From NCBI RefSeq assembly GCF_013283365.1, contig NZ_WBYM01000005.1, positions 186,001 through 250,000 of the forward strand: a DNA stretch of 64,000 bases. The letters are read 5' to 3'. This document shows, in pieces, positions 8,886 to 17,236 of this stretch (within the stretch, counting starts at the first letter, position 1; each line of letters opens with the position of its first letter). Source of the DNA: Marinobacterium sp. xm-d-530 (GTDB lineage Bacteria; Pseudomonadota; Gammaproteobacteria; Pseudomonadales; Balneatricaceae). The notes beneath the pieces are model-generated. The model was given only the letters and a program-made list of their open reading frames with translations, made no database searches and was not told the origin of the DNA. A program made the position numbers and the translations under genes.

Positions 8886-9722
8886 CTACTCTCCAAGGTA
8901 GACCTGCTTCACGCGGTCGTCATTCTGAACTTGATCCATGGTACCCTCGGCTAACACCGAACCCTGATGCAGCACGCTCACGGTGCGACCACCTTCGGCT
9001 AGGTTTCGAACAAACTCCATATCGTGTTCAACCACCACCACTGAGTGTTTTCCGGCCAACGAGATCAGCAGCTCTGCGGTCTTGTCCATCTCTTGGTGAG
9101 TCATGCCCGCCACGGGTTCGTCCACCAGAAGAAGTCGTGGCCGCTGCATTAACAGCATGCCGATCTCTAACCACTGCTTCTGTCCGTGGGACAGAGCACC
9201 TGCCAGTTTAAAACTGTGCTCCGCCAAACCGATGAGCTGCTGCACGTCGGCAATTCGATCCGACTGTTCAGAGCTTAGCTTGGCAGTATAAAGCGAGATG
9301 AAATCTCGATTTTGTGCCATCGCCAACTCCAGGTTGGCAAACACCGATAGGTTCTCAAACACCGTCGGTTTCTGGAACTTGCGCCCTATTCCTGCCTCAG
9401 CAATGGCTGGTTCATCCATGTTGAGCAGATCAATCGTTTGACCAAAATAGGCGGTGCCTGTATCGGGTTTTGTTTTACCGGTAATAATATCCATCATGGT
9501 CGTTTTGCCAGCACCATTTGGCCCGATGATGCAGCGTAACTCCCCATCTCGTATGTAGAGATTGAGATCATTAATCGCCTTAAAGCCATCAAAGCTAACC
9601 GATAACCCTTCCAAATAGAGAAGAATCTGTTTGTCGACATTGAGTCGTTCGCTCTGTGCGGCATTCACAATATCGAACACCTGATCACGACGCATAAACT
9701 CCTGCAGTGAGAATCCAGACAT
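8886..9722 (-). CDS. urtD: Urea ABC transporter ATP-binding protein UrtD
   Basis: UrtD, 278 residues, is the LivG-type ATPase of the urea importer. Seen: Walker A GPNGAGKTT near 88-96, a signature region LSHGQKQWLEIGMLLMQ, Walker B LLLVDEPVAGMT and H-loop VVVEHDMEFV. The N-terminal 35 residues extend before the ABC domain, as is usual for UrtD. Its ATG overlaps the urtC stop by one base (TAATG). Confidence 0.95.
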   Translation of the reverse strand: MSGFSLQEFMRRDQVFDIVNAAQSERLNVDKQILLYLEGLSVSFDGFKAINDLNLYIRDGELRCIIGPNGAGKTTMMDIITGKTKPDTGTAYFGQTIDLLNMDEPAIAEAGIGRKFQKPTVFENLSVFANLELAMAQNRDFISLYTAKLSSEQSDRIADVQQLIGLAEHSFKLAGALSHGQKQWLEIGMLLMQRPRLLLVDEPVAGMTHQEMDKTAELLISLAGKHSVVVVEHDMEFVRNLAEGGRTVSVLHQGSVLAEGTMDQVQNDDRVKQVYLGE

Positions 9723-10804
9723 TAGACGCTCTCCTTTTTACGAATCAGTCCCACTACCCCTTTGGGTAAAAAGAGCGTGACTAGTACAAATAGACCACCC
9801 AGAGCGAACAGCCAAACATCGGGCAACTCGACGGTGAAGTAAGATTTTGCATAGTTAATTAACAGCGCACCGATCACCGCGCCATAGAGCGAGGCACGAC
9901 CACCCACCGCGACCCAGACCACGACCTCAATGGAGTTCAGAGGCGAAAATTCATTCGGGTTGATGATGCCCACTTGAGGCACGTAGAGTGCACCGGCGAC
10001 GCCGGCAATCATGGCCGAGATAGTAAATACCCAGAGTTTTATGTTCTCCACACGGTAACCCATAAAGCGAGCACGCGATTCAGAATCTCGCACTGCGACA
10101 CAGGCTCTGCCCGCGCGGCTTTCAGTTAACGCACGACTGATCAAATATCCGACCATTAAAGCCACAGCACTGGCAATAAAGAGTCCTATCTTGGTCGCAT
10201 CATCAGACAGACTGAATCCGATAATGTCTTTAAAGTCGGTCAGGCCGTTGTTACCACCAAACCCCATCTCGTTGCGATAAAACGCCAACATTAATGCGTA
10301 GGTTAACGCTTGAGTGATGATCGACAGGTAGACCCCTGAAACGCGAGAACGAAAAGCCAGAGCGCCAAAGACATAAGCCAGCAACCCTGGTACCAATAGG
10401 ACCATTAAGGCTGCGAACCAGAACTGATCAAAACCGCTCCAGAACCAGGGAAGCTCCTGCCAGTTTAGGAAGACCATAAAGTCCGGCAGATCGGGATTCC
10501 CATAGACACCTCGATCACCAATTTGACGCATTAGGTACATACCCATTGCGTATCCGCCCAACGCAAAGAATGCCGCATGCCCTAGAGTAAGGATGCCCAA
10601 ATAGCCCCAAACCAGATCGACTGCAACCGCTAGAAGCGCCAGCGTCAGGTATTTACCCAGTAGAGAGATGGTATAAGTCGGCACATGAAGAGCTGAATCC
10701 GCTGGCAGACTGTTCAGCACCGGAACCGCAACAATCAGAGCGATCAAGAGGCCAATAAGCCAACGTCCGCCCTTATCATTTTTAAGAATCTGTAATAGAA
10801 ACAT
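9722..10804 (-). CDS. urtC: Urea ABC transporter permease UrtC
   Basis: UrtC, 360 residues, is a LivM-type membrane permease with about ten hydrophobic segments and the motif VWGYLGILTLGHAAFFALGGYAMGMYL near its first third. I chose ATG 10804, four bases after the urtB stop; the longer frame to 10885 lies inside urtB and has no family match. It pairs with UrtB to form the urea channel of the inner membrane. Confidence 0.95.
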   Translation of the reverse strand: MFLLQILKNDKGGRWLIGLLIALIVAVPVLNSLPADSALHVPTYTISLLGKYLTLALLAVAVDLVWGYLGILTLGHAAFFALGGYAMGMYLMRQIGDRGVYGNPDLPDFMVFLNWQELPWFWSGFDQFWFAALMVLLVPGLLAYVFGALAFRSRVSGVYLSIITQALTYALMLAFYRNEMGFGGNNGLTDFKDIIGFSLSDDATKIGLFIASAVALMVGYLISRALTESRAGRACVAVRDSESRARFMGYRVENIKLWVFTISAMIAGVAGALYVPQVGIINPNEFSPLNSIEVVVWVAVGGRASLYGAVIGALLINYAKSYFTVELPDVWLFALGGLFVLVTLFLPKGVVGLIRKKESV

Positions 10805-10808
10805 CGAA

Positions 10809-12422
10809 TTAACCCTCCGCTGCTCGACCGCGTTGTGGGAACAAGCCACGTGGACGTTTTTGGATAAAGAGGATGATGAACACAAGCACGAGAATTTTCG
10901 CTAACACTGCACCCGCCCAAGGCTCCATGACCTTGTTTGCCAGTCCTAAGCTCAAGCCTGCAACCAGGGTTCCCCAGAGGTTTCCGACACCACCAAAGAC
11001 CACCACCATAAAGGAGTCGATGATGTAGGCCTGGCCTAAATTGGGCCCCACATTGGTCAGCTGTGAAAGCGCTACACCGGCCACACCGGCAACGCCCGAC
11101 CCCAAACCAAAGGTCATCGCATCAACCCACTCAGAGCGAACGCCCATAGCACGAGCCATCGCACGGTTCTGTGATACCGCTCGTACCTGAAGACCCAAGC
11201 GGGTTCGCTTCATGACTAGCGACAGAGCAACAAAGACAAACAGACAGAAGAAGATGATGTAAAGACGACTCTCTGTTAGCGAGAGAAGTGGATTGATCTC
11301 TATAGAACCGGCCATCCATGAGGGTGTTTCAACACTACGGTTCAGTGGTGAGAAGATCGAGCGCACGGCTTGTTGTAATACCAGTGAGATACCGAAGGTC
11401 GCCAACAGCGTTTCCAGCGGTCGACCGTATAAGAAGCGAATCACACCTCGTTCAATCGCAATACCTACCAGACCAGAGACAACAAACGCTGCTGGAATGG
11501 CGACAAATAGGGAGTACTCAATCGAGTTAGGCATCAATAGTTGCACGACATAGGTCGTGTAGGCGCCGATCATGATCAGCTCACCATGGGCCATATTAAT
11601 AACCCCCATCACACCAAAGGTGATGGCCAAGCCAATTCCAGCAAGTACCAATACCGACCCCAAACTAAGTCCAAAGTAGACAGTCTCAACACCCGAGTAG
11701 AAAGAGGCCTGATCTTGGTGAGTCTGTATAGCCTTATTAGCAGCCGCAACAAGCACCTCATCACTGGAGCGCTCAACAAACTGTGTCAGTGCCGCCAGAG
11801 CCGCGGGCTCAAGGGTATCCGCAAGTGTTGTAATGGCTTTCGCTGCTCGTGTTGTGTTATCACCGTTTAGGTCCGCCACAGCTAGCACGATATTAAAGGC
11901 CTCTAGAACAGAGGAATCGGATTCAGACTTGATGAGCTCACGCAATTGACCCACCACCTCTGGAGTTGCGGTTCCAATCAAATCCAGGGCAGCACTGCGT
12001 CGATCCGCTGGACTCTCTGCAAGCAGAGCCGCGGTTGAAAGCAGCGCACCAAATTCAGAACGCAAAGTGTTATTGATACTGACACGTTTAAAGTGGCGCT
12101 TATTGTCGATCACAACCAAACTGCCATCACGCAGCCTGATTGCCTCAGCCCCCTTTTCAGCCTTCTCAACTCGATAGAGCTGCTTCTCTTTTTTGTGGTA
12201 GTAGAGTTGGCTGTCGAGCATCAGTTGAACTAAGGATAGGGCCTCGCCTGAACCGGTAGCCATCCAGTCGCTAATAATGCGTGATTTTTCAGTAAACTTT
12301 GCTTTTGTCAGCTTCTCTTCGTACTGATTAAACTCAGCCTCGCCTGCTAGAACTGGCAGAGCAAGCAGCGAGATGATCAGCATCAGAGAGCTTAGAAGCG
12401 ATTTGCTAACAGATCGAATCAT
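10809..12422 (-). CDS. urtB: Urea ABC transporter permease UrtB
   Basis: UrtB, 537 residues, is a LivH-type permease with a long extra N-terminal part. Seen: a signal peptide (about 1-27), a periplasmic-type domain of about 200 residues, then the membrane domain beginning near residue 245 with VYFGLSLGSVLVLAGIGLAITFG and the motif GVINMAHGELIMIGAY. The N-terminal extension is usual in proteobacterial UrtB. A hairpin between urtA and this gene probably reduces its expression relative to urtA. Confidence 0.95.
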   Translation of the reverse strand: MIRSVSKSLLSSLMLIISLLALPVLAGEAEFNQYEEKLTKAKFTEKSRIISDWMATGSGEALSLVQLMLDSQLYYHKKEKQLYRVEKAEKGAEAIRLRDGSLVVIDNKRHFKRVSINNTLRSEFGALLSTAALLAESPADRRSAALDLIGTATPEVVGQLRELIKSESDSSVLEAFNIVLAVADLNGDNTTRAAKAITTLADTLEPAALAALTQFVERSSDEVLVAAANKAIQTHQDQASFYSGVETVYFGLSLGSVLVLAGIGLAITFGVMGVINMAHGELIMIGAYTTYVVQLLMPNSIEYSLFVAIPAAFVVSGLVGIAIERGVIRFLYGRPLETLLATFGISLVLQQAVRSIFSPLNRSVETPSWMAGSIEINPLLSLTESRLYIIFFCLFVFVALSLVMKRTRLGLQVRAVSQNRAMARAMGVRSEWVDAMTFGLGSGVAGVAGVALSQLTNVGPNLGQAYIIDSFMVVVFGGVGNLWGTLVAGLSLGLANKVMEPWAGAVLAKILVLVFIILFIQKRPRGLFPQRGRAAEG

Positions 12423-12443
12423 AATGAGATTCCTTACAGGTGG

Positions 12444-12470
12444 AAAAAAGGCGGCAGATACTGCCGCCTG
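12444..12470 (-). terminator. Hairpin between urtA and urtB (partial terminator)
   Basis: On the minus strand AGGCGGCAG, a three-base loop and CTGCCGCCT are followed by TTTTTT. It lies between urtA and urtB inside one operon, where such hairpins commonly let the binding-protein gene be expressed above the permease genes, by partial termination or by protecting the urtA mRNA 3' end. Confidence 0.8.
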
Positions 12471-12491
12471 GTCTTTTCTTGTTAAGAAAGA

Positions 12492-13775
12492 TTAGAAGTT
12501 CTGACCAGAACAGGTTGCGGTCTTCACGTTGTAGTTACCGCAAGAGAGTGGCTGGCGCCAGTCTGAGATAAGGTCTTTAGAACCCTCTAGGAAGTCAGAC
12601 CATGCATCACCAACCACCAAACCTGAAGTTGAAGAGACCACTTCAAATTGACCATCATCTTGGATCTCACCGATCAGAACCGGTTTAGAGATGTGGTGGT
12701 TTGGCATCATAGTGGATAGGCCACCTGTAAGGTTTGGTACAGAGACACCGATGAGAGCATCTTGGACAGCCGATGGATCCGTTGTACCAGCTTTTTCAAC
12801 CGCTTTAGCCCACATGTTGAAGCCGATGTAGTGCGCTTCCATTGGGTCATTGGTTACACGATCTTCGTTACCAATGAATGAGTGCCAGTTCTCGATAAAC
12901 TCATCGTTCACTTCACTATCAACGCTCATGAAGTAGTTCCAAGCAGCTAGGTGACCTACAAGCGGTCCAGTATCCATACCAGATAGCTCCTCTTCACCGA
13001 CAGAGAAAGCAACCACTGGAATATCTTCAGAGCTGATGCCCTGTGAACCTAGCTCTTTGTAGAAAGGTACGTTGGCATCGCCGTTAATGGTAGAGACAAC
13101 CGCAGTCTTCTTACCCGCTGAACCGAACTTTTTAATGTCCGATACAATCGACTGCCAATCAGAGTGACCGAATGGCGTGTAGTTCACCATGATGTCCTCT
13201 TCAGCAACACCCGCCGCTTTTAGGTAAGCATCCAAGATTTTGTTAGTTGTACGTGGGTAGACATAGTCAGTACCGGCTAGCACCCAACGCTCAACACCCA
13301 ACTCGTTCATTAGGTAATCAACCGCTGGAATCGCCTGCTGGTTTGGCGCAGCACCTGTGTAGAAGACGTTTTTAGACGACTCTTCACCTTCGTACTGAAC
13401 TGGGTAGAACATGAGGCTGTCTAGCTCTTCAATAACCGGAAGAACCGATTTACGTGACACCGATGTCCAACAACCGAAGATCGCATCTACCTTCTCTTTC
13501 TCAACTAGCTCACGCGCTTTCTCAGCAAACAGTGGCCAGTTAGACGCTGGATCGACAACCACAGGCTCAAGCTGTTTACCTAGCAAACCGCCCTTTTTGT
13601 TCTGCTCTTCGATCAGCATCAGCATGGTGTCTTTCAGTGTTGTTTCACTGATCGCCATTGTGCCCGACAGTGAGTGAAGCACGCCCACTTTGATCGTATC
13701 AGCCGCCATCACAAGATTCGTTGCAGAAACAGCTAAGGCTAGCGCAGCAGATTTAAACATAGTTGATTTAGACAT
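12492..13775 (-). CDS. urtA: Urea ABC transporter substrate-binding protein UrtA
   Basis: UrtA, 427 residues, is the periplasmic urea-binding protein. A cleavable signal peptide ends at VMA-AD (about residue 24), followed by the type 1 periplasmic-binding fold with family marks TIKVGVLHSLSGTMAISE, IFGCWTSVSRKSVLPV and GTDYVYPRTTN. A strong AAGGAGA precedes the ATG. It heads urtABCDE-ureD and has a sigma-54-like promoter about 45 bases upstream. Confidence 0.97.
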   Translation of the reverse strand: MSKSTMFKSAALALAVSATNLVMAADTIKVGVLHSLSGTMAISETTLKDTMLMLIEEQNKKGGLLGKQLEPVVVDPASNWPLFAEKARELVEKEKVDAIFGCWTSVSRKSVLPVIEELDSLMFYPVQYEGEESSKNVFYTGAAPNQQAIPAVDYLMNELGVERWVLAGTDYVYPRTTNKILDAYLKAAGVAEEDIMVNYTPFGHSDWQSIVSDIKKFGSAGKKTAVVSTINGDANVPFYKELGSQGISSEDIPVVAFSVGEEELSGMDTGPLVGHLAAWNYFMSVDSEVNDEFIENWHSFIGNEDRVTNDPMEAHYIGFNMWAKAVEKAGTTDPSAVQDALIGVSVPNLTGGLSTMMPNHHISKPVLIGEIQDDGQFEVVSSTSGLVVGDAWSDFLEGSKDLISDWRQPLSCGNYNVKTATCSGQNF

Positions 13776-13818
13776 CAGGGTCTTCTCCTTTGATTAGTAA
13801 CCAAGATGTTTTACTTAT

Positions 13819-13834
13819 TGCAGAGTGCGTGCCA
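13819..13834 (-). promoter_or_regulatory. Predicted sigma-54 promoter of urtA
   Basis: The minus strand reads TGGCACGCACTCTGCA. The -24 box TGGCAC is perfect, the -12 box CTGCA has one change from TTGCA, and GG to GC spacing is exactly ten bases. The predicted start is about 30 bases before urtA. Confidence 0.75.
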
Positions 13835-13934
13835 GTTTTTAAAATTTTGGAATAATTAATTTTATTTGTGTTTTAAAACAATAGTTTAAATAATTAATAT
13901 TAATCTATTTGATATTCTGATAGCTCTTTTGCAG

Positions 13935-14013
13935 CGCACCATTAAGTGACATTTGTGACAGAATTGCGCACCAAAAGATCGCAAAAGTAAATTTTTAAGG
14001 GTATTTTGGTGCA
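13935..14013. promoter_or_regulatory. Three NtrC-like enhancer sites upstream of urtA
   Basis: Compared with the NtrC consensus TGCACCAAAATGGTGCA, 13967-13983 (CGCACCAAAAGATCGCA) matches 12 of 17 positions. 13935-13951 matches about 10, and 13997-14013 keeps the perfect right half TGGTGCA. All lie about 100-180 bases upstream of the sigma-54 promoter, a normal enhancer distance. The rest of 13776-14040 is AT-rich with no gene. Confidence 0.5.
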
Positions 14014-14042
14014 CTTGTTTGGGGTTGTGGGATTAGCCATAT

Positions 14043-14105
14043 AGCGGCTGACAGGCGAGAACTCAACTACGGAGCTGCCGTGACTGGCTTCAGCCTGTCA
14101 TCCGC
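14043..14105. repeat. Type B REP-like pair
   Basis: An inverted partial copy (GCGGCTGACAGGC, from 14044) and a direct copy (GTGACTGGCTTCAGCCTGTCATCCGC, 14080-14105) of the type B repeat form a small mosaic element just before the tandem array. Confidence 0.75.
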
Positions 14106-14116
14106 AGTCAGAAACG

Positions 14117-14415
14117 ATCGCCTCATCTTCGATAAGGCTCCAACATCAACTCGGCACGCGAACCGTTGGAGCGGTCTTAAAAAGGCCGCGATTTTTACCG
14201 ATATAAATCGCCTCATCTTCGATAAGGCTCCAACATCAATTCAGCGCGCGAGCCGTTGGAGCGGTCTTGAAAAGGCCGCGATTTTTACCGATATAAATCG
14301 CCTCATCTTCGATGAGGCTCCAACATCAATTCAGCGTGCGAACCGTTGGAGCGGTCTTGAAAAGGCCGCGATGCGTGCTGATAAAAATCGCCTCATCTGT
14401 GATAAGGCTCCAACT
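14117..14415 (+). repeat. Tandem array of type A repeats, 90-bp period
   Basis: Units start at 14117, 14207, 14297 and 14387, an exact 90-base period; the fourth is cut after about 29 bases. Each has a 76-base palindromic core plus a 14-base linker (TTTTACCGATATAA in the first two). Units differ at only a few positions. With the region 13776-14116 this fills the 690-base gap between urtA and the permease gene. A 116-codon frame through the array is an artefact of the repeat. Confidence 0.9.
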
Positions 14416-14416
14416 G

Positions 14417-14439
14417 AAAAGGCCCCATAAGGGGCCTTT
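14417..14439 (-). terminator. Terminator of the purine permease gene
   Basis: The stem AAAGGCCCC / GGGGCCTTTT with a four-base loop is followed on the minus strand by T residues, 28 bases after the permease stop. It is symmetrical enough to act in both directions. Confidence 0.8.
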
Positions 14440-14466
14440 GATCGATTAGAAAGGTAAGTTAAAAAC

Positions 14467-15765
14467 TTACTCCTCTTCCTTCTTAGGATGAGGCATAAAC
14501 AGGTTGAGTACGATGGCGCAGACTGCTGCTGGTAGAAGACCTGTTGTTAGCAGTGCTTTTACCGTACCGTCTAGGTGCTGAAGCGCTTCTGGAACCTGCA
14601 TTAGACCCAAGCCAAGCGATAGCGATACCGCAAAGATCACCATGTTACGGCTGTTCCAGTCTACATCAGCCAGCATCTTCATACCTGAAGAGGCCACCAT
14701 GCCGAACATCACGATAACACCACCACCCAATACTTCGATTGGCACTGTAGAGATGAGAGCAGCCACTTTAGGGATCAGACCACAGACGATCAGGAAGATC
14801 GCACCAATGGTTGCCACGTGACGACTCATCATACGCGTCATTGCGATCAGACCGACGTTTTGCGAGAAGGATGTATTTGGCAGTGCACCAGCTAGAGCAG
14901 ATAGCGCTGTACCTAGACCGTCGGCATAAGTTGCGCCTTTGATCTCAGTATCAGTTGCTTCACGATCCGCACCACCTTTGGTGATACCCGATACGTCACC
15001 CACTGTCTCAATCGCAGAGATGAATGACATGAGTGCGATACCGATGATGGCACCTGCGCCGAACTCGATTCCGAATGGGAAGAGCTGTGGCAGCGCAAAG
15101 CTTGCAGCACGGCCAACGTTACCGAAGTTAACCATACCCATAAAGTAGGCCAGAACGTAACCTGCAATCAGACCGATCAAGACAGCCGCTGAGCTGATCA
15201 TGCCTTTGCCGTAGAATTTCAGACCTAGGGTTACAACCACAACAGTACCGGCAACAGTCCAGTTATCTAAAGAACCAAACTCAGGCTTACCAATCGCTGG
15301 AACACCACCTGCCGCGTACTGAATACCCACTTTAAGAAGTGACAAACCGATCATCAGAACGATCAGACCTGTTACCAATGGAGGTAGAGCAAAACGAAGA
15401 CGACCAATAAATGGCGCTAGCGCTGCTTGGAATAGACCACCGACTAGGACACCACCGGTCACCATAGCCATCGCTTCAACACCCTTACCCGCTACCAGTG
15501 GGATAAGAATAGGAATGAATGCGAAACTGGTACCTTGTACGATCGGAAGACGTGCACCCACAGGGCCTGCACCAATTGTCTGAAGCAGCGTTGTAACACC
15601 CGCAAGGAACATACACATCTGCATCATGTAGATCATATTAGGGAAGTCAGGTGAATTTGAACCAAAGCCAAATCCCGCTGCACCCGCAACGATGATCGCT
15701 GGGGTTACGTTTGCGATAAACATCGCCAATACGTGTTGAATGCCTAGCGGAATTGCTAGATGCAT
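14467..15765 (-). CDS. NCS2 family urate/xanthine permease, N-terminus interrupted by an in-frame TAG
   Basis: A nucleobase-cation symporter of the NCS2 (xanthine/uric acid) family with about 12-14 membrane segments. Seen: GIQHVLAMFIANVTP, the QGTSFAFIP region and the signature NVGLIAMTRMMSR. From ATG 15765 it has 432 residues, but no ribosome binding site precedes that ATG. The same frame continues upstream to an ATG at 15822 with a strong GGAGG, interrupted only by TAG at 15775-15777. The upstream codons read MSNEKISAAQMRDPN-stop-TPP-M. So the gene either carries a nonsense mutation near its start, restarts after a 15-codon leader, or contains a sequencing error. The membrane core is intact. 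Purine import fits the urate-degrading genes nearby. Confidence 0.85.
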   Translation of the reverse strand: MHLAIPLGIQHVLAMFIANVTPAIIVAGAAGFGFGSNSPDFPNMIYMMQMCMFLAGVTTLLQTIGAGPVGARLPIVQGTSFAFIPILIPLVAGKGVEAMAMVTGGVLVGGLFQAALAPFIGRLRFALPPLVTGLIVLMIGLSLLKVGIQYAAGGVPAIGKPEFGSLDNWTVAGTVVVVTLGLKFYGKGMISSAAVLIGLIAGYVLAYFMGMVNFGNVGRAASFALPQLFPFGIEFGAGAIIGIALMSFISAIETVGDVSGITKGGADREATDTEIKGATYADGLGTALSALAGALPNTSFSQNVGLIAMTRMMSRHVATIGAIFLIVCGLIPKVAALISTVPIEVLGGGVIVMFGMVASSGMKMLADVDWNSRNMVIFAVSLSLGLGLMQVPEALQHLDGTVKALLTTGLLPAAVCAIVLNLFMPHPKKEEE

Positions 15766-15867
15766 CGGTGGGGTCTAATTCGGATCGCGCATCTGCGCTG
15801 CCGAAATCTTTTCATTGCTCATTATTGCCTCCAAACAACTGCTCAATGCAGCCTTCTTATTTTTGTT

Positions 15868-15883
15868 AGCGCATCAAATGCCA
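15868..15883 (-). promoter_or_regulatory. Predicted sigma-54 promoter of the purine permease
   Basis: The minus strand reads TGGCATTTGATGCGCT, with TGGCA at -24, GC at -12 and the exact ten-base spacing. The predicted start is about 34 bases before the ATG at 15822, the same arrangement as for ureA and urtA, which also favours 15822 as the original start. Confidence 0.55.
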
Positions 15884-15947
15884 ACTTCACTAAACCATTG
15901 ATATAAATGAATAAATCATTAACCAACAGGTCAGAAACTCAAGCTGT

Positions 15948-15996
15948 TGCACCTTTAGTGTGCATCCAATTTAACTTGACGCACCATTATGCGCCA
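15948..15996. promoter_or_regulatory. NtrC-like sites upstream of the permease
   Basis: TGCACCTTTAGTGTGCA (15948-15964) matches both outer arms of the NtrC palindrome perfectly. CGCACCATTATGCGCCA (15980-15996) is a weaker copy overlapping the 3' end of the gntR gene. They lie about 70-120 bases upstream of the sigma-54 site. Confidence 0.55.
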
Positions 15997-16709
15997 GCTT
16001 TTTCAGTTCGGCGCCCAAACACCTTAGCCAAATTTCGGTTACCCGGTGACTCATCCAGAGCCAAACGCTCTTCAATATGATCTAGATGCTCACCCATTAA
16101 ACGCTTCGCCTCCTCGGCATCACCCAGCTTCAGCGCATCCAGCAGACGACTGTGCTCATCAATGGCACAACGACTCCCCTCTTTGGCCTGATAGAGGGCG
16201 ATGATTAACGAGGTTTGCGGTACCAGGGAGTGAAGAAACCCCTCCAGGGGTTTATTGCCAGAGAGGCGTGCTAACTCTAGGTGGAATTCACCCGACAAAC
16301 GAATAGCCGTGCCTTTGTCGGCAGCCGCACTGCTTTTATGCTCCTGCTCGATCAGATCATAGAGTTTCTTAAACTCGTCTTTGATCGAAGAGGCACGTTC
16401 TGCCACCCTCTCAACAATGGCTAACTCCATAAGACGACGAGCATCAAGAATCTGACGAGCATCCGAGACATCGGGCTCAGCAACAAAGGCACCGCGGTTG
16501 GGTTCAAAAACCGCAACACGCTCGTGCGCTAATCGACTGAGCGTGCGTCGTATAATGGTTCTAGATACACCAAAGATTTCACCCAAGGACTCCTCTTTCA
16601 AGCGAGTACCGGGCCAGAGCCGCTGCTCTAAAATAGCGTCAAAAATCTCCTCGTAGATGTGCTGATCTTGAGTCTTAGATTTTTGACGTGTGGATTTAGG
16701 CTCAACCAC
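15987..16709 (-). CDS. GntR-family (FadR/FCD subgroup) transcriptional regulator
   Basis: A 240-residue regulator with an N-terminal winged helix (about 15-85, including GTRLKEESLGEIFGVSRTIIRRTLSRL) and a C-terminal all-helical FCD ligand domain (about 90-220, with FHLELARLSGN). It follows hiuH by 15 bases and is probably co-transcribed. Its likely targets are the GTATAC-centred palindromes between hiuH and puuE, and its effector may be a purine-breakdown intermediate; both are inferred from position. The stop overlaps an NtrC-like site of the next gene. Confidence 0.88.
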   Translation of the reverse strand: MVEPKSTRQKSKTQDQHIYEEIFDAILEQRLWPGTRLKEESLGEIFGVSRTIIRRTLSRLAHERVAVFEPNRGAFVAEPDVSDARQILDARRLMELAIVERVAERASSIKDEFKKLYDLIEQEHKSSAAADKGTAIRLSGEFHLELARLSGNKPLEGFLHSLVPQTSLIIALYQAKEGSRCAIDEHSRLLDALKLGDAEEAKRLMGEHLDHIEERLALDESPGNRNLAKVFGRRTEKAGA

Positions 16710-16724
16710 TGTGAAAACTCTTAC

Positions 16725-17081
16725 TTAGCTACCGCGGTAAGTTGAGTAGCTGTAGGGCGAGATCAGAAGCGGTACATGGTAGTGCGCCTCTTCGTCAGCA
16801 ATACCGAAACGGATAACAACCTGATCCAAAAAAGCAGGCTCAGCGAGCTCAGTGCCGCGACGTCTAAAGTAATCACCCGCCATGAAGTGCAACTCATAGA
16901 CCCCTTTGACACACTTCCCCTTAGGAAGAATTGGAGAATCAACACGACCGTCGTCATTCGTCACTGCAGAAACCACTTCGATTATTTGCCCCTCTTCAAC
17001 CTTAAAAAGGGTTAGCTCAATCCCTTCACCAGGACAACCGTTGGCAGTGTCTAAAACATGAGTTGTTAGATAACCGTTCAT
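16725..17081 (-). CDS. hiuH: 5-hydroxyisourate hydrolase
   Basis: HiuH, 118 residues, is a transthyretin-like enzyme that opens 5-hydroxyisourate to OHCU in urate oxidation. Seen: HVLDTANGCPGEGIELTLF at the start, the central YELHFMAGDYF, HYHVPLLISPYSYSTYRGS at the end, with the catalytic His residues and the C-terminal YRGS tetrapeptide. There is no signal peptide, so it is cytoplasmic. It is divergent from puuE and shares its control region. Confidence 0.96.
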   Translation of the reverse strand: MNGYLTTHVLDTANGCPGEGIELTLFKVEEGQIIEVVSAVTNDDGRVDSPILPKGKCVKGVYELHFMAGDYFRRRGTELAEPAFLDQVVIRFGIADEEAHYHVPLLISPYSYSTYRGS

Positions 17082-17105
17082 ATGAAATCCTCAATATTGA
17101 TTAAT

Positions 17106-17129
17106 TATGTATACCGATTTGTATACATA
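17106..17129. promoter_or_regulatory. Perfect inverted repeat, likely GntR operator 1
   Basis: TATGTATAC, six bases, GTATACATA is a perfect 9-6-9 inverted repeat located 25 bases before hiuH. It contains two GTATAC cores and suits a dimeric GntR-family repressor controlling hiuH-gntR. Confidence 0.65.
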
Positions 17130-17236
17130 AAATCTAACAAATAGAGCAATAGTCGACTAAAGTCTATCGAATAATTGGCATTATCTGCATGATTAGAGCC
17201 TGTTTAATGCTTTTACGCTGTTTACCTGACTGAAAA

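Noticed and set aside
10805..10885. Longer start for urtC
   Set aside because: The extra codons lie inside urtB; ATG 10804 fits the four-base gap and family N-terminus.
14117..14415. Possible CRISPR array
   Set aside because: Units are 76 bases with 14-base linkers that are nearly identical, not short repeats with unique spacers, and no cas genes are near.
14080..14430. 116-codon open frame
   Set aside because: It lies wholly in the tandem type A repeats and its protein is a threefold echo of the repeat; no ribosome binding site or family features.
17176..17190. Sigma-54 site before puuE (TGGCATTATCTGCA)
   Set aside because: The GG-GC spacing is two bases too short, so it should not work.
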